Source: Imperialibacter sp040222385
GTDB lineage: Bacteria > Bacteroidota > Bacteroidia > Cytophagales > Cyclobacteriaceae
NCBI RefSeq assembly: GCF_040222385.1
Contig: NZ_JAVKDF010000010.1
Location: forward strand, 186,001 to 250,000
Length of the DNA stretch: 64,000 bases
Reading direction: 5' to 3'
The notes under the pieces were generated by a model that saw only the letters and a list, made by a program, of their open reading frames with translations, had not been told where the DNA came from and made no database searches. Below, one piece after another: positions 17,108 to 26,165 of the stretch (position 1 is the stretch's first letter; each line of letters starts with the position of its first letter). Both the position numbers and the translations under genes were made by a program.

Positions 17108-18673
17108 ATGGACACAACCGTATATATCATCCTATTTGCCTTTGTGGGGATTGTGGCTGGCTTTCTCGTGGGGAGAATGGCTCTTAAGAAATCCTATGCG
17201 TCTAAGGAATCGGACATTGCAGAAAAGAGTAAGCTACTTGTAAAGGAAGCTGAGATTGAAGCTGAGAACATCAAGAAGAATAAAATTCTTGAAGCCAAAG
17301 AAAGATTCCTGAAGCTAAGGGAGGAATTTGAGGAGGAGTCTAATAAGAAAAAGGCCATCATCATCTCCAACGAAAACAAGATCAAGCAAAGAGAGCAGGC
17401 GCTGTCAAAGCAGTTTGAGCAGAACAAGAGAACCGAGGCTGAGCTGGACTCTGCCAAGGAGAATCTGAACGCACAAATGGAGATAATGAAAAAGAGGAAG
17501 GAAGAGCTGGATAAAATCAGACAGCAGCAAGTGGAGATCCTCGAAAAAATTTCAAGCCTCACTGCCGACGAAGCCAGAGAACAATTGGTGGAGACCCTGA
17601 AAGACGAAGCTCGTTCCAAGGCGTCTTCTCATATTAAAGAGATTATTGAAGAGTCGAAGCTGACTGCTACCAAGGAAGCAAAGAAGATCGTTCTCCAGAC
17701 AATTCAGCGGACTGCTACGGAGCATGCCATAGAAAACTGTGTTTCTATTTTCAATATTGAAAGTGACGACATCAAAGGCAAGATCATTGGCCGTGAGGGT
17801 AGAAACATCCGGGCATTGGAAGCAGCCACAGGAGTGGAGATCATTGTTGACGATACACCAGAAGCCATCATCATCTCGGGCTTTGATCCGGTGCGCCGTG
17901 AAGTAGCCAGATTGTCTTTGCACCGCCTGGTGCAGGACGGCAGGATTCACCCGGCCCGTATTGAAGAGATTGTAGCCAAAACTGCCAAGAACATCGACGA
18001 CGAAATTGTAGAAATTGGTGAGAAAACTGTGATTGAGTTGGGTATTCACGGGGTGCACCCTGAATTGATTAAAATGGTTGGCCGGATGAGGTTCCGTTCT
18101 TCTTACGGACAAAACCTTCTTCAGCATTCCAGAGAGGTAGCGAAGCTTTGCGCCACACTGGCTGCTGAGCTTGGGCTCAATGCCAAGATGGCTAAGAGAG
18201 CAGGTCTGCTACATGATATTGGCAAGGTGTGGCCGGAAGAGCCAGAGCAGCCGCATGCGATCCTGGGTATGGAGCTGGCCAAAAAATACAAAGAGCATCC
18301 TGATGTTTGCAACGCCATTGGCGCTCACCACGATGAAGTGGAAATGACAGCGATGATTTCACCTATCATTCAGGCATGTGATGCTATTTCAGGATCAAGG
18401 CCGGGTGCCCGTCGAGAGGTGATGGAGTCGTATATCCGTCGACTGAAGGAGCTGGAAGCTTTGGCGCTGGAGTTTGACGGTGTGAACAAGTGCTATGCCA
18501 TTCAGGCCGGCCGTGAGCTCAGGGTGATTGTGGACGCTGATTCGGTGTCTGACCAAAGAGCTGGGGACATGTCGTTTGAGATTAGCCAGAAGATAGAGAG
18601 AGATATGCAGTACCCGGGACAGATAAAGGTGACAGTTATTCGTGAGATGAGATCGATTGCCTACGCCAAGTAG
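17108..18673 (+). CDS. rny: Ribonuclease Y
   Basis: Membrane-anchored endoribonuclease that initiates mRNA decay. ATG 17108 (MDTTVYIILFAFVG) gives 521 residues, the usual length; an in-frame upstream ATG at 17069 adds 13 unrelated residues. Order of parts: transmembrane helix (about 4-24), long charged coiled coil (about 28-190), KH domain (GKIIGREGRNIRALEAATG near 220), and HD hydrolase domain (LLQHSREVAKLC, then AGLLHDIGKV with the metal-binding HD pair, and IGAHHDEVE). Ends at a strong bidirectional terminator shared with recA. Confidence 0.96.
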   Translation: MDTTVYIILFAFVGIVAGFLVGRMALKKSYASKESDIAEKSKLLVKEAEIEAENIKKNKILEAKERFLKLREEFEEESNKKKAIIISNENKIKQREQALSKQFEQNKRTEAELDSAKENLNAQMEIMKKRKEELDKIRQQQVEILEKISSLTADEAREQLVETLKDEARSKASSHIKEIIEESKLTATKEAKKIVLQTIQRTATEHAIENCVSIFNIESDDIKGKIIGREGRNIRALEAATGVEIIVDDTPEAIIISGFDPVRREVARLSLHRLVQDGRIHPARIEEIVAKTAKNIDDEIVEIGEKTVIELGIHGVHPELIKMVGRMRFRSSYGQNLLQHSREVAKLCATLAAELGLNAKMAKRAGLLHDIGKVWPEEPEQPHAILGMELAKKYKEHPDVCNAIGAHHDEVEMTAMISPIIQACDAISGSRPGARREVMESYIRRLKELEALALEFDGVNKCYAIQAGRELRVIVDADSVSDQRAGDMSFEISQKIERDMQYPGQIKVTVIREMRSIAYAK

Positions 18674-18696
18674 ACCGGTATTCTGTTAAAAAAATT

Positions 18697-18745
18697 AAGC
18701 CTTTAGTTTTAAGCCGTCGAGGGTCGGAAAACTAAAGGCTTTTTG
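18697..18745. terminator. Bidirectional terminator between rny and recA
   Basis: A perfect 14-bp inverted repeat (AAGCCTTTAGTTTT at 18697-18710 and AAAACTAAAGGCTT at 18728-18741) with a 17-base loop. On the plus strand it is followed by T residues; on the minus strand by TTTTTTTAAC. It serves both convergent genes. Confidence 0.92.
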
Positions 18746-18750
18746 TTTGT

Positions 18751-19782
18751 TTATTCTTTTTCTGCCACTGCAGGAGCCGGAGCAGCAACACCAGCAATTT
18801 TTTCTTTGATTTTCTTTTCTATTTCTTCCATCAGTTCAGGGTTGTCAAGCAACAATTCCTTCACTGAGTCCCTTCCCTGGCCCAGCTTGGTTTCCTGGTA
18901 CGAGAACCACGAGCCTGATTTTTTCACAATGTCCAGATCAACGCCAATGTCGATGATCTCACCCACTTTGGAGATGCCTTTGCCGTACATGATGTCAAAC
19001 TCAACAATTTTGAATGGAGGTGCCACTTTGTTCTTTACTACCTTCACCCTGGTGCGGTTACCCGTTACATTGTCGGGCCCCTCTTTGATTTGGCCCACAC
19101 GACGAATGTCAAGCCTTACAGAAGCGTAAAATTTCAGTGCATTACCACCGGTGGTTGTTTCAGGGTTTCCGAACATCACACCAATCTTCTCTCTCAACTG
19201 GTTGATGAATATACAGGAACAGCCAGTCTTATTAATAGTACCTGTCAGCTTTCTCAATGCCTGAGACATCAACCTGGCTTGCAAGCCCATTTTGCTGTCA
19301 CCCATTTCTCCCTCAAGTTCTCCTTTGGGTACAAGGGCAGCTACGGAGTCAATCACAATGATGTCAATAGCGCCTGAACGGATCAGGTGCTCTGTAATTT
19401 CCAGTGCCTGCTCTCCATTATCTGGCTGAGAGATGAGCAGGTTCTCGGTGTCTATACCAAGCTTTTCTGCATAGGATTTGTCAAAGGCATGTTCCGCATC
19501 AATGAAAGCAGCAAGACCTCCCTTTTTTTGAGCCTCTGCTATGCAGTGCATCGAAAGAGTGGTTTTACCTGATGATTCCGGCCCGTAGATTTCGATTACT
19601 CTACCTCTTGGAATGCCACCAACACCAAGAGCGATGTCAAGCCCCAAAGAGCCCGTAGAAATGGCGGGGACATCAACCACTCGCTCATCGCTCAGCTTCA
19701 TGATGGTGCCTTTGCCGTAAGTTTTTTCAAGTTTGTCGATGGTCAGCGCCAGCGCCTTCAGTTTTTCAGTTTTATCGCTCAT
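18751..19782 (-). CDS. recA: Recombinase RecA
   Basis: A 343-residue RecA, the ATP-dependent strand-exchange protein and SOS co-protease. Walker A is GPESSGKTT at residues 67-75; Walker B is IDIIVIDSVAALVPK; the L2 DNA-binding region is NQLREKIGVMFGNPETTTGGNALKFYAS (read in parts); the C-terminus ends in an Ala/Pro/Glu-rich tail. Length and every core motif match the family. I see no clear SOS box in the 100 bases upstream by eye. Confidence 0.98.
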   Translation of the reverse strand: MSDKTEKLKALALTIDKLEKTYGKGTIMKLSDERVVDVPAISTGSLGLDIALGVGGIPRGRVIEIYGPESSGKTTLSMHCIAEAQKKGGLAAFIDAEHAFDKSYAEKLGIDTENLLISQPDNGEQALEITEHLIRSGAIDIIVIDSVAALVPKGELEGEMGDSKMGLQARLMSQALRKLTGTINKTGCSCIFINQLREKIGVMFGNPETTTGGNALKFYASVRLDIRRVGQIKEGPDNVTGNRTRVKVVKNKVAPPFKIVEFDIMYGKGISKVGEIIDIGVDLDIVKKSGSWFSYQETKLGQGRDSVKELLLDNPELMEEIEKKIKEKIAGVAAPAPAVAEKE

Positions 19783-19888
19783 GATATGTGATTAAAATAT
19801 TGAGTATTGGGGCTGTGAATTTACTATGATTCGCCTCAAATACCAACGCTATCAGGGGCAGATTTACCCTGTCACACAACAATAGCCT

Positions 19889-20305
19889 TCAGCTATTCTC
19901 TTCCGCCTTTTGCCCGACTTCCATCTCAGCGTCTGTGGGTGTTTCCCAGAAAGTGAGGAAGATATAAATACCAAATGCTGTGCCCAGCGGAAAATTGAAG
20001 AAGTAGAAAACGGCAGGAGCCATCGACGCTTTTTGTGCCCATTTCTGGTTAGCCAGAATGCCGGCAGCCAACACAAACTCAATAAGGGCCAGCCCAACAT
20101 AGAAAAACGGGAAGGCATACATAAGGGCAGCAGGATGTCTGAGCGTAAGCCCACCTATATGGATATCACTAAATATTTCCCAGCTATCGAAAAAATAGAC
20201 AGCGTTGTACATAAAAGCTGAGAACACAAGGTGCAGAAGTGATACGACAATCAGAATTTTTCCGATGATCTTATTGTGCCTTTGAAATTGTTCAGGAGAC
20301 TTCAT
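19889..20305 (-). CDS. Small integral membrane protein of unknown function
   Basis: A 138-residue protein with about four hydrophobic helices (around residues 15-36, 62-84, 94-116 and 102-120 as a paired turn), joined by short loops, with a short acidic C-terminal tail (TPTDAEMEVGQKAEENS). The N-terminus is polar and cytoplasmic by charge. I do not recognise a family. It stands alone, upstream of recA on the same strand, 107 bases away. Confidence 0.7.
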   Translation of the reverse strand: MKSPEQFQRHNKIIGKILIVVSLLHLVFSAFMYNAVYFFDSWEIFSDIHIGGLTLRHPAALMYAFPFFYVGLALIEFVLAAGILANQKWAQKASMAPAVFYFFNFPLGTAFGIYIFLTFWETPTDAEMEVGQKAEENS

Positions 20306-20432
20306 ATAGACAAGGTAATGATTAGTACTATGTTTTACAAGGTATTATACGCTTGACACTCTAAATGGTTGGGCGATTTGCTTCCTATACAATATTTTTC
20401 GTCGTTAGGTGTTGAAGAGCTAAATTGGAATC

Positions 20433-21461
20433 GTGAAGAAAAAGATTGTTTTAACGATCGTTCTGCTTTTGGTAGCGGCATTGATCTATTATAGAGATTT
20501 GATCAGCTATGGGTGGATGCAGGGCAAAGGGCAGTTTGAGATCTTGTGGGAAGCTCAACCGATTGGGGAATTTCTCGAGTCGCCCGACTTCCCGGATTCT
20601 TTAAAGGCCAAGCTAAGGCTCATTCAGCAGATAAGGTCTTTTGCCGTCGACTCTCTGGGTATTTCCCCTTCTGACAACTACACGACGATGTATAATCAGA
20701 AGGGCGAAAATTTACTCTGGAACGTAACTGCTGCAGAGCCATTCGCCCTGGTGCCTTATCGCTGGAAGTTTCCGTTTCTGGGGTCGTTTCCCTACAAGGG
20801 GTATTTTGACCTGGAAAAGGCGAAGCTTGAAAGGGAGAGGCTGGACTCAGATGGCTACGACACGCATATCGGCATGGTAAGCGGTTGGTCCACACTCGGC
20901 TGGTTTAAGGATCCAATTTTGAGTAAAATGCTGGAGAGGTCTGAGGGTGATTTGGCTGAATTGATCATTCATGAGCTTACACATGGCACGCTTTACGTTA
21001 AAGACAGTGTGGAGTTTAATGAGAATCTGGCCAGCTTTGTGGGAAGAGTGGGTGCCATTCAGTTTTTAAAGAACCGGTTTGGGCAAAACTCAGCTGAACT
21101 TACATCGTATGTAAATTCAGAGGTCGATTACGAAAAGATCTACCGCCACTATTTGAATGGGGCACGAAAATTGGATAGCTTATATAAAACTATGGACGAA
21201 TCAATGTCTGTTGCCATGAAAAGTGAACAAAAAAAAGACATGATTTATGACATTATGAAAAACCTGGACACCCTGCGCTTCGAAGAAAGAAAGCCGTTTC
21301 AGTGGAAAGCTGAGAACAGGTTGCCCAACAATACCTTCTTTATGTCATACCTGAGGTACCGTGGGAAGATGACCAGTTTCGAAAACGAATTGCAAGAGAG
21401 GTTTGGGGGTGACCTTAGGGCATATGTGACTTATTTAAAAGGAGTATATCCTTCGTTATGA
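20433..21461 (+). CDS. Aminopep-family (PF10023-like) zinc metallopeptidase
   Basis: A 342-residue putative aminopeptidase with an N-terminal membrane anchor (residues about 4-20). The zinc site is IIHELTHGT with His 180, Glu 181 and His 184; Glu 195 or 198 in EFNENLASF is the likely third ligand. The family's conserved GWFKDP segment precedes it. The start is GTG 20433; there is no in-frame ATG that keeps the hydrophobic anchor. Its stop overlaps the ATG of the DUF3108 gene by four bases (ATGA), so the two are translationally coupled. Confidence 0.85.
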   Translation: MKKKIVLTIVLLLVAALIYYRDLISYGWMQGKGQFEILWEAQPIGEFLESPDFPDSLKAKLRLIQQIRSFAVDSLGISPSDNYTTMYNQKGENLLWNVTAAEPFALVPYRWKFPFLGSFPYKGYFDLEKAKLERERLDSDGYDTHIGMVSGWSTLGWFKDPILSKMLERSEGDLAELIIHELTHGTLYVKDSVEFNENLASFVGRVGAIQFLKNRFGQNSAELTSYVNSEVDYEKIYRHYLNGARKLDSLYKTMDESMSVAMKSEQKKDMIYDIMKNLDTLRFEERKPFQWKAENRLPNNTFFMSYLRYRGKMTSFENELQERFGGDLRAYVTYLKGVYPSL

Positions 21462-22294
21462 AAAATATACTGACAAAAATAGGTGGGTTAATAGCACTCG
21501 CAGGAATTTTTTCAGCGTTCGGTCAGTACGCTGGTGATCGTGCATTTAGAACCCTTAGTAACCGAAGTTTCAAAAAGGGTGAGCTTTTGGAGTACAGGCT
21601 GCACATTGGCATGCTGACCGCCGGTGAAGCTACCATGAGCATTCTGCCGGATATTGAAAGGCGAAACGGGAGGCCTTGCTACCGCATCGACGTCTACGGA
21701 AAGACTACAGGCCTGGCCGATTTCTTGTACAGTGTAAAGGACAACTGGGGCACTTACTATGACACCGCCTCTCTTGTGCCCCATCAGTTTTACAGGAATA
21801 TTCAGGAAGGAAGGTACAGAAAATACGAAGTGGTTGATTTTGATCACCAGAATGAAAAGGCCAAGGTGACCACGCTGGACAAGCATACCTTTAAGCCCAA
21901 GGACACAAAAATGTATGACATACCGTCCAATATTCAGGATCTGGTAAGCGGTTACTACTACATCCGCACGCTTGATTTTTCAAAAACTCAACCTAATGAC
22001 ACCCTCCAGGTACAAGCTTTTTTCGACAAAGAGCTTTTCGATATGAAAATCAGGTTTGTAAGGCGTGAAGTGCTGAAGACTAAACTTGGCAAGATCAAAA
22101 CCTTGGTATTTGCCCCGGTCATGCCCGAAAACAGCATTTTCGAGGGGGAAGATGCAATCTTGCTATGGATGTCTGACGACGCCAACAAGATTCCATTAAA
22201 AGTGAGAGCTAAGATGTTTTTAGTGGGTTCGGTTGATATTGATATCACCGACGCAAAGAATATTAAGTCTAAGCTGGCGGTCGTTGAAGAGTAG
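21458..22294 (+). CDS. DUF3108 domain-containing exported protein
   Basis: A 278-residue exported protein (signal peptide, residues about 1-22). The mature part has the DUF3108 pattern: LEYRLHIGMLTAGEATMSI near 47, a central YYYIRTLDF region and a closing DDANKIPLKVRAKMFLVGSVDIDI. The fold is a beta-rich lipocalin-like barrel of unknown function, found in Bacteroidota and Proteobacteria envelopes. ATGA overlap with the upstream metallopeptidase gene suggests a joint envelope role. Confidence 0.87.
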   Translation: MKNILTKIGGLIALAGIFSAFGQYAGDRAFRTLSNRSFKKGELLEYRLHIGMLTAGEATMSILPDIERRNGRPCYRIDVYGKTTGLADFLYSVKDNWGTYYDTASLVPHQFYRNIQEGRYRKYEVVDFDHQNEKAKVTTLDKHTFKPKDTKMYDIPSNIQDLVSGYYYIRTLDFSKTQPNDTLQVQAFFDKELFDMKIRFVRREVLKTKLGKIKTLVFAPVMPENSIFEGEDAILLWMSDDANKIPLKVRAKMFLVGSVDIDITDAKNIKSKLAVVEE

Positions 22295-22442
22295 TATTAA
22301 CAAATTGTTACCGCTTTTACATTCAGTTCTTTATTGTCTACTTTTAACCCGTCTTTAGTATTCGTAGCTGGTATTTTTCAGTTGAGTGATAGAAAAACAG
22401 CACTAAGACCTGGTTTTAAATTATCGTAATCCCCTTTGAACA

Positions 22443-23132
22443 ATGGGAAATAAGCAATCGCAAAAGGTACTGGTAGTAGACGATGAAGCTGACATATTAG
22501 AGCTGCTAAAGTACAACCTGGCCAAAGAAGGTTATGACGTAAAGACGTCACTCGATGGTAGAAAGGCTGTTGAAATTGCCAAAACCTACCATCCTGACCT
22601 CATTCTGCTGGACATAATGATGCCTCATCAGGATGGTGTGGAGACATGCAGGCAGCTAAGAGAAATACCAGAGCTCAATAACTCATTCGTTATTTTCCTA
22701 ACGGCACGGTCTGAAGAGTACTCGGAGGTAGCAGCTTTTGATATCGGAGCCGACGATTATATTACAAAGCCGATAAAGCCGAGGGCTTTAATGAGCAGGA
22801 TAAACGCCTTGTTCAGAAGAGATTCTAAAAAGAAGAAGGACAACAATCAGGTATCGGCGGGTGATTTGAGTATTGATCGGACAAGCTACACTGCTACAAT
22901 TGGAGAGGATAAGATCAACCTCCCAAAAAAGGAATTTGAGCTGCTGTACTTTCTCGCCCAAAACCCCGGAAAAGTATTTAGCCGGGATGATCTGTTGCAG
23001 AACATTTGGGGCACCGACGTTTATGTGTTGGCACGCACAGTAGATGTGCATATCAGAAAAGTCAGAGAGAAAATAGGAGAAGGATATATATCTACCGTGA
23101 AAGGCGTTGGATATAAGTTTGAGGCTAACTAG
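22443..23132 (+). CDS. OmpR/PhoB-family response regulator
   Basis: A 229-residue two-component regulator: receiver domain (residues about 8-122) with the acidic pocket DDE (13-15), phosphoacceptor Asp 57 in LLDIMMPHQDG, Thr 87 and Lys 109 in YITKPIKP; and a winged-helix DNA-binding domain (about 132-228) with FELLYFLAQNPGKVFSRDDLL and RTVDVHIRKVREKIG. It lies 6 bases before its kinase gene. PhoB/PhoP-like by architecture; the inducing signal is not known. Confidence 0.93.
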   Translation: MGNKQSQKVLVVDDEADILELLKYNLAKEGYDVKTSLDGRKAVEIAKTYHPDLILLDIMMPHQDGVETCRQLREIPELNNSFVIFLTARSEEYSEVAAFDIGADDYITKPIKPRALMSRINALFRRDSKKKKDNNQVSAGDLSIDRTSYTATIGEDKINLPKKEFELLYFLAQNPGKVFSRDDLLQNIWGTDVYVLARTVDVHIRKVREKIGEGYISTVKGVGYKFEAN

Positions 23133-23138
23133 GCTTTT

Positions 23139-24221
23139 ATGTTGCTTAACTCCCGGGCTCTTGCGCTGCTGCTATCTGTTTCTATATCCGTTATTACTAC
23201 CGCTTTTTTGTACCTGGTGCCTCAGGTAACCGTCACAGCCCTTTTTGTGGCATTTGGGCTTTCGTTTTCATCCTCCTATCTCTTGATTAGCCTCGTGCTC
23301 GAATTTCTTTTTTTTAAGGAAATCAATGGCATTAACGAAGCATTTGAAAACATAAGGAAAAAAGATTTCACGGAAGTAGATGATCCCTCTTCGAATCCCC
23401 TTAGTCCGCTTAATAGAATCAACGAAGAGATTTATTCCTACGCAAAAATCAAGCAGAGGGAAATTGACGAGTTGAAAAAGATGGAGGCTTTCAGAAGGGA
23501 GTTTCTTGCTGATGTTTCCCACGAGCTGAAGACACCCATTTTTGCCGCTCAGGGATTTGTGCACACACTTTTGGATGGGGCGGTAGAAGACAAGTCTGTT
23601 CGAATCAAGTTCCTGAAGAAGGCCGCCAAGAGCCTGGATGGCCTGGATATTCTGGTGCACGACCTGTTAACCATCTCCCAAATGGAGACCGGTGAAATAA
23701 AAATGCACTTTGAGGACTTTGACGTTCGGGAGCTTACCGAGGAAATATTCGAACAGTTTGAAGACAAAGCAGAGAAGAAAAACATCAAGCTTAGTTATAC
23801 GAAGTTGGGGAAAGCCCCAATTTATGTTCACGCTGATTTTCAGAGAATCTATCAGGTGCTGACCAACCTCATTTCGAATGGTATCAAGTATACCAAGGAT
23901 GAAGGTATGGTGGAGATCGATTTTGAAGAGGGAAAGCATGATGTAACGGTATTCGTCAAAGATACCGGGCGTGGAATACCCCCTGAAGACTTGAAGAGGG
24001 TTTTTGAACGCTTCTATAGGGTGGAGAAGAGCCGGTCGAAAGAGAAGGGGGGGACTGGTCTGGGGCTTGCCATCGTCAAGCATATTATCGAAGCCCATGG
24101 CAGCAAAGTCAGCGTTACCAGCACAGTAGGCAAAGGCTCCACTTTCTTTTTTAAACTCCGTAAGAGCGACGTGGAGGAAATTGAAGTACTCCGTGACGAC
24201 TCACCAGACGAGGACGAGTAG
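23139..24221 (+). CDS. PhoR-like sensor histidine kinase
   Basis: A 360-residue membrane histidine kinase. Two hydrophobic helices (about 6-27 and 31-58) sit at the N-terminus with almost no periplasmic loop, so the sensor is either intramembrane or works through a partner. HisKA has EFLADVSHELKTPIFA with phosphoacceptor His 128; HATPase has the N-box NLISNGIKYTKDEG, G1 DTGRGIPPEDL, the F-box FERFYRVEKSRS and G2 GGTGLGLAIVKHI. It ends in an acidic tail. Cotranscribed with the response regulator. Confidence 0.93.
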   Translation: MLLNSRALALLLSVSISVITTAFLYLVPQVTVTALFVAFGLSFSSSYLLISLVLEFLFFKEINGINEAFENIRKKDFTEVDDPSSNPLSPLNRINEEIYSYAKIKQREIDELKKMEAFRREFLADVSHELKTPIFAAQGFVHTLLDGAVEDKSVRIKFLKKAAKSLDGLDILVHDLLTISQMETGEIKMHFEDFDVRELTEEIFEQFEDKAEKKNIKLSYTKLGKAPIYVHADFQRIYQVLTNLISNGIKYTKDEGMVEIDFEEGKHDVTVFVKDTGRGIPPEDLKRVFERFYRVEKSRSKEKGGTGLGLAIVKHIIEAHGSKVSVTSTVGKGSTFFFKLRKSDVEEIEVLRDDSPDEDE

Positions 24222-24262
24222 TAACTGCCGCTACGAAAAAATAATAGGTTAAATTTTGGGTG

Positions 24263-24400
24263 ATGCTTTTGAAGCAGCTATACTGCCGTAAGTCTGATGA
24301 CACCTGCTGGACGGAAATAGCACTCAAGTGGCGTGAACAAATACCGACTAGGCAAGTTTCAAATGGACAAGCAGACCCGAACAACCCAACCCATCAATGA
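24263..24400 (+). CDS. Possible 45-aa leader ORF overlapping the glycosyltransferase start
   Basis: An ATG-initiated frame of 45 codons (begins MLLKQLYCRKSDDTCW, ends NNPTHQ) whose TGA overlaps the ATG of the next gene as ATGA, the classic arrangement for translational coupling. It is otherwise unexplained sequence between the kinase gene and the glycosyltransferase gene. No family is recognised, there is no membrane segment, and the two Cys are not in a known motif. It may be a real small protein, a leader, or chance. Confidence 0.3.
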   Translation: MLLKQLYCRKSDDTCWTEIALKWREQIPTRQVSNGQADPNNPTHQ

Positions 24401-25092
24401 CAATCAGTGTAATCATTCCAACCTATAATGAAGAGCAGAATATCGTTCGTCTGATTGAAAGCCTGAAACGGCACGGTGATGACAGAAGTAGGGAAATAAT
24501 TGTTGTGGATGGAGGGAGCAGTGACGCCACTGCCCGATTAGCGGCGGCTGCCGGGGCGGTTGTGGTTAAAACTGCCATTAGGCGGAGATCGGTGCAAATG
24601 AATCTGGGCGCTGAAAAAGCCAGCGGCGATGTGCTCTACTTTGTGCACGCCGATGTTGTTGTTGAGCCGGATTACGTTACCGATATTTCTGAATCACTCT
24701 CTCTGGATTACGAAAGCGGCTGTTACCGCTATCGCTTTAACTCGAACAAGGCATCGCTTAGAATCAATGCTTTTTTCACGAGGTTCCCATTTCTTTGGTG
24801 TCGGGGCGGTGATCAAACGCTTTTTATCACAAAAGAGCTTTTTTGGAATTTGGGCGGCTTTCAGGAGGACTATCTGATCATGGAGGACTATGACATCATA
24901 GAACGGATAAAGAAAAGAAGCAGCTTCCGGATCATACCCAGGGAGATAGTAGTGTCAGCAAGAAAATATGACGCCAATAGCTACCTTCGGGTTCAATTTG
25001 CTAACTTTTTAGTTTTTAGCATGTATTTTTGGGGCTCTTCTCAGCATAGGCTGACAAGCCTTTATAAAAAACTACTCAAGACTGATCAATAG
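24397..25092 (+). CDS. TIGR04283-type family 2 glycosyltransferase
   Basis: A 231-residue GT-A fold glycosyltransferase with no membrane segment. The N-terminus ISVIIPTYNEEQNI and VVDGGSSDATARLA are the nucleotide-binding marks, and FVHADVVVEPDYV stands in the usual DxD place. The second half has the CRGGDQTLFITKELFWNLGGF segment that is typical of the TIGR04283 group, often labelled arsenosugar biosynthesis glycosyltransferase or rSAM-associated transferase 2. None of the usual arsenosugar partners (rSAM, TIGR04282) is in the window, so the pathway is unclear. Confidence 0.85.
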   Translation: MTISVIIPTYNEEQNIVRLIESLKRHGDDRSREIIVVDGGSSDATARLAAAAGAVVVKTAIRRRSVQMNLGAEKASGDVLYFVHADVVVEPDYVTDISESLSLDYESGCYRYRFNSNKASLRINAFFTRFPFLWCRGGDQTLFITKELFWNLGGFQEDYLIMEDYDIIERIKKRSSFRIIPREIVVSARKYDANSYLRVQFANFLVFSMYFWGSSQHRLTSLYKKLLKTDQ

Positions 25093-25097
25093 GTTCT

Positions 25098-26165
25098 ATG
25101 GAAAGTTACATCACTGGAGTTCAGCAAGCAGGCATTGGTGTGCCGGATATCGATAAATACTGGCCCTGGTATAGTAAAATGTTTGGGCTGTCTGTTGCCA
25201 TCTTCGACGATAGGGCTGAAGCGGCACTTATGACGCCCTACACCGGCGGAGAGGTGCATTCCAGAAGGGCCGTGCTGGCCTTGAACATGGCAGGCGGTGG
25301 CGGTGCGGAAATTTGGCAGTTTACAAGCCGAACACCCGGTAACTGCTCTTTTAACCCGGTGTATGGCGACCTGGGCCTTTTTGCCCTAAAGATCAAAACC
25401 CGAAACATTAAATCGTTTGTAGCACTTGCTCAAAGTGCCAAAGCGGAGGTGTCAGAGATTCTGACGGACGCTAAGGGGAGAGGGTATGCCTGGGTAAAGG
25501 ATCCGATGGGCAATATATTCCAGGTTGTTGAGATTTCAGAAGGCTGGTTCGGGGAGAATGGTAACCTAACCGGGGGTATTTTCGGAGCCGTTATTGGGGT
25601 TTCGTCAGTGGACAAATCGCTACCATTTTACCAGACTTTGCTTGGCACGTCAGGCGTAGTGTTCGATGAAGAGGCCAATGGAGATAAGTTCGTCGATGCT
25701 GGATCGCCAGCCATTAGGCGGCTGGTGTTAAGTAAAACTCCCGGACAAGTGGGGGCATTTAGTCAGCTACTTGGAGGGATAGAGCTTGAGCTTGTTGAAC
25801 GGAAAGACAAAGCAGGAAAAAGAATTTTTGACGATACCAGATATTGGGGCGACTGTGGATTCATTCACCTTTGCTTCGACGTGCTGGATATGGAGCCTCT
25901 TCAGAACGTGCTGAACAAAGCTGGCCACAAATTTACCATTGACAGCAAAGGAACTTTTGCCATGGGAGAAGCCGGAGGCCGGTTCGCCTATGTGGAAGAC
26001 CCTGACGGAGCCCTGATAGAGTTGGTGGAAACTCACAAAATCCCTATCATGAAGAAATATGGTTGGTTTTTGGATCTCACGAAGCGAAAGGGAAACAAGC
26101 CGTTAGCCAGGTGGATGTTCAAGGTGTTGGCCATGGCGAGTCCCAAAGCGAAAGCAATGGACTAA
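25098..26165 (+). CDS. Two-domain VOC (glyoxalase/bleomycin-resistance fold) protein
   Basis: A 355-residue protein with two vicinal-oxygen-chelate domains (about residues 5-145 and 155-320). Domain 1 begins GVQQAGIGVPDIDKYWPWY and ends GYAWVKDPMGNIFQVVE; domain 2 contains CGFIHLCFDVLDMEPL and FAYVEDPDGALIELVE, where the His and Glu are probable metal ligands. No signal peptide. Substrate not deducible. It follows the glycosyltransferase by 5 bases, and its stop overlaps by four bases the stop of the convergent GH113-like gene. Confidence 0.85.
   Translation: MESYITGVQQAGIGVPDIDKYWPWYSKMFGLSVAIFDDRAEAALMTPYTGGEVHSRRAVLALNMAGGGGAEIWQFTSRTPGNCSFNPVYGDLGLFALKIKTRNIKSFVALAQSAKAEVSEILTDAKGRGYAWVKDPMGNIFQVVEISEGWFGENGNLTGGIFGAVIGVSSVDKSLPFYQTLLGTSGVVFDEEANGDKFVDAGSPAIRRLVLSKTPGQVGAFSQLLGGIELELVERKDKAGKRIFDDTRYWGDCGFIHLCFDVLDMEPLQNVLNKAGHKFTIDSKGTFAMGEAGGRFAYVEDPDGALIELVETHKIPIMKKYGWFLDLTKRKGNKPLARWMFKVLAMASPKAKAMD

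Noticed and set aside
24240..24340. Structured-looking region that recalled a riboswitch
   Set aside because: I looked for cobalamin, SAM and TPP core sequences and found none; the small ORF is a simpler reading.
24151..24384. 77-codon minus-strand frame between the kinase and glycosyltransferase genes
   Set aside because: It covers the kinase 3' end in antisense and its product has no family likeness; the plus-strand coupled frame explains the gap better.
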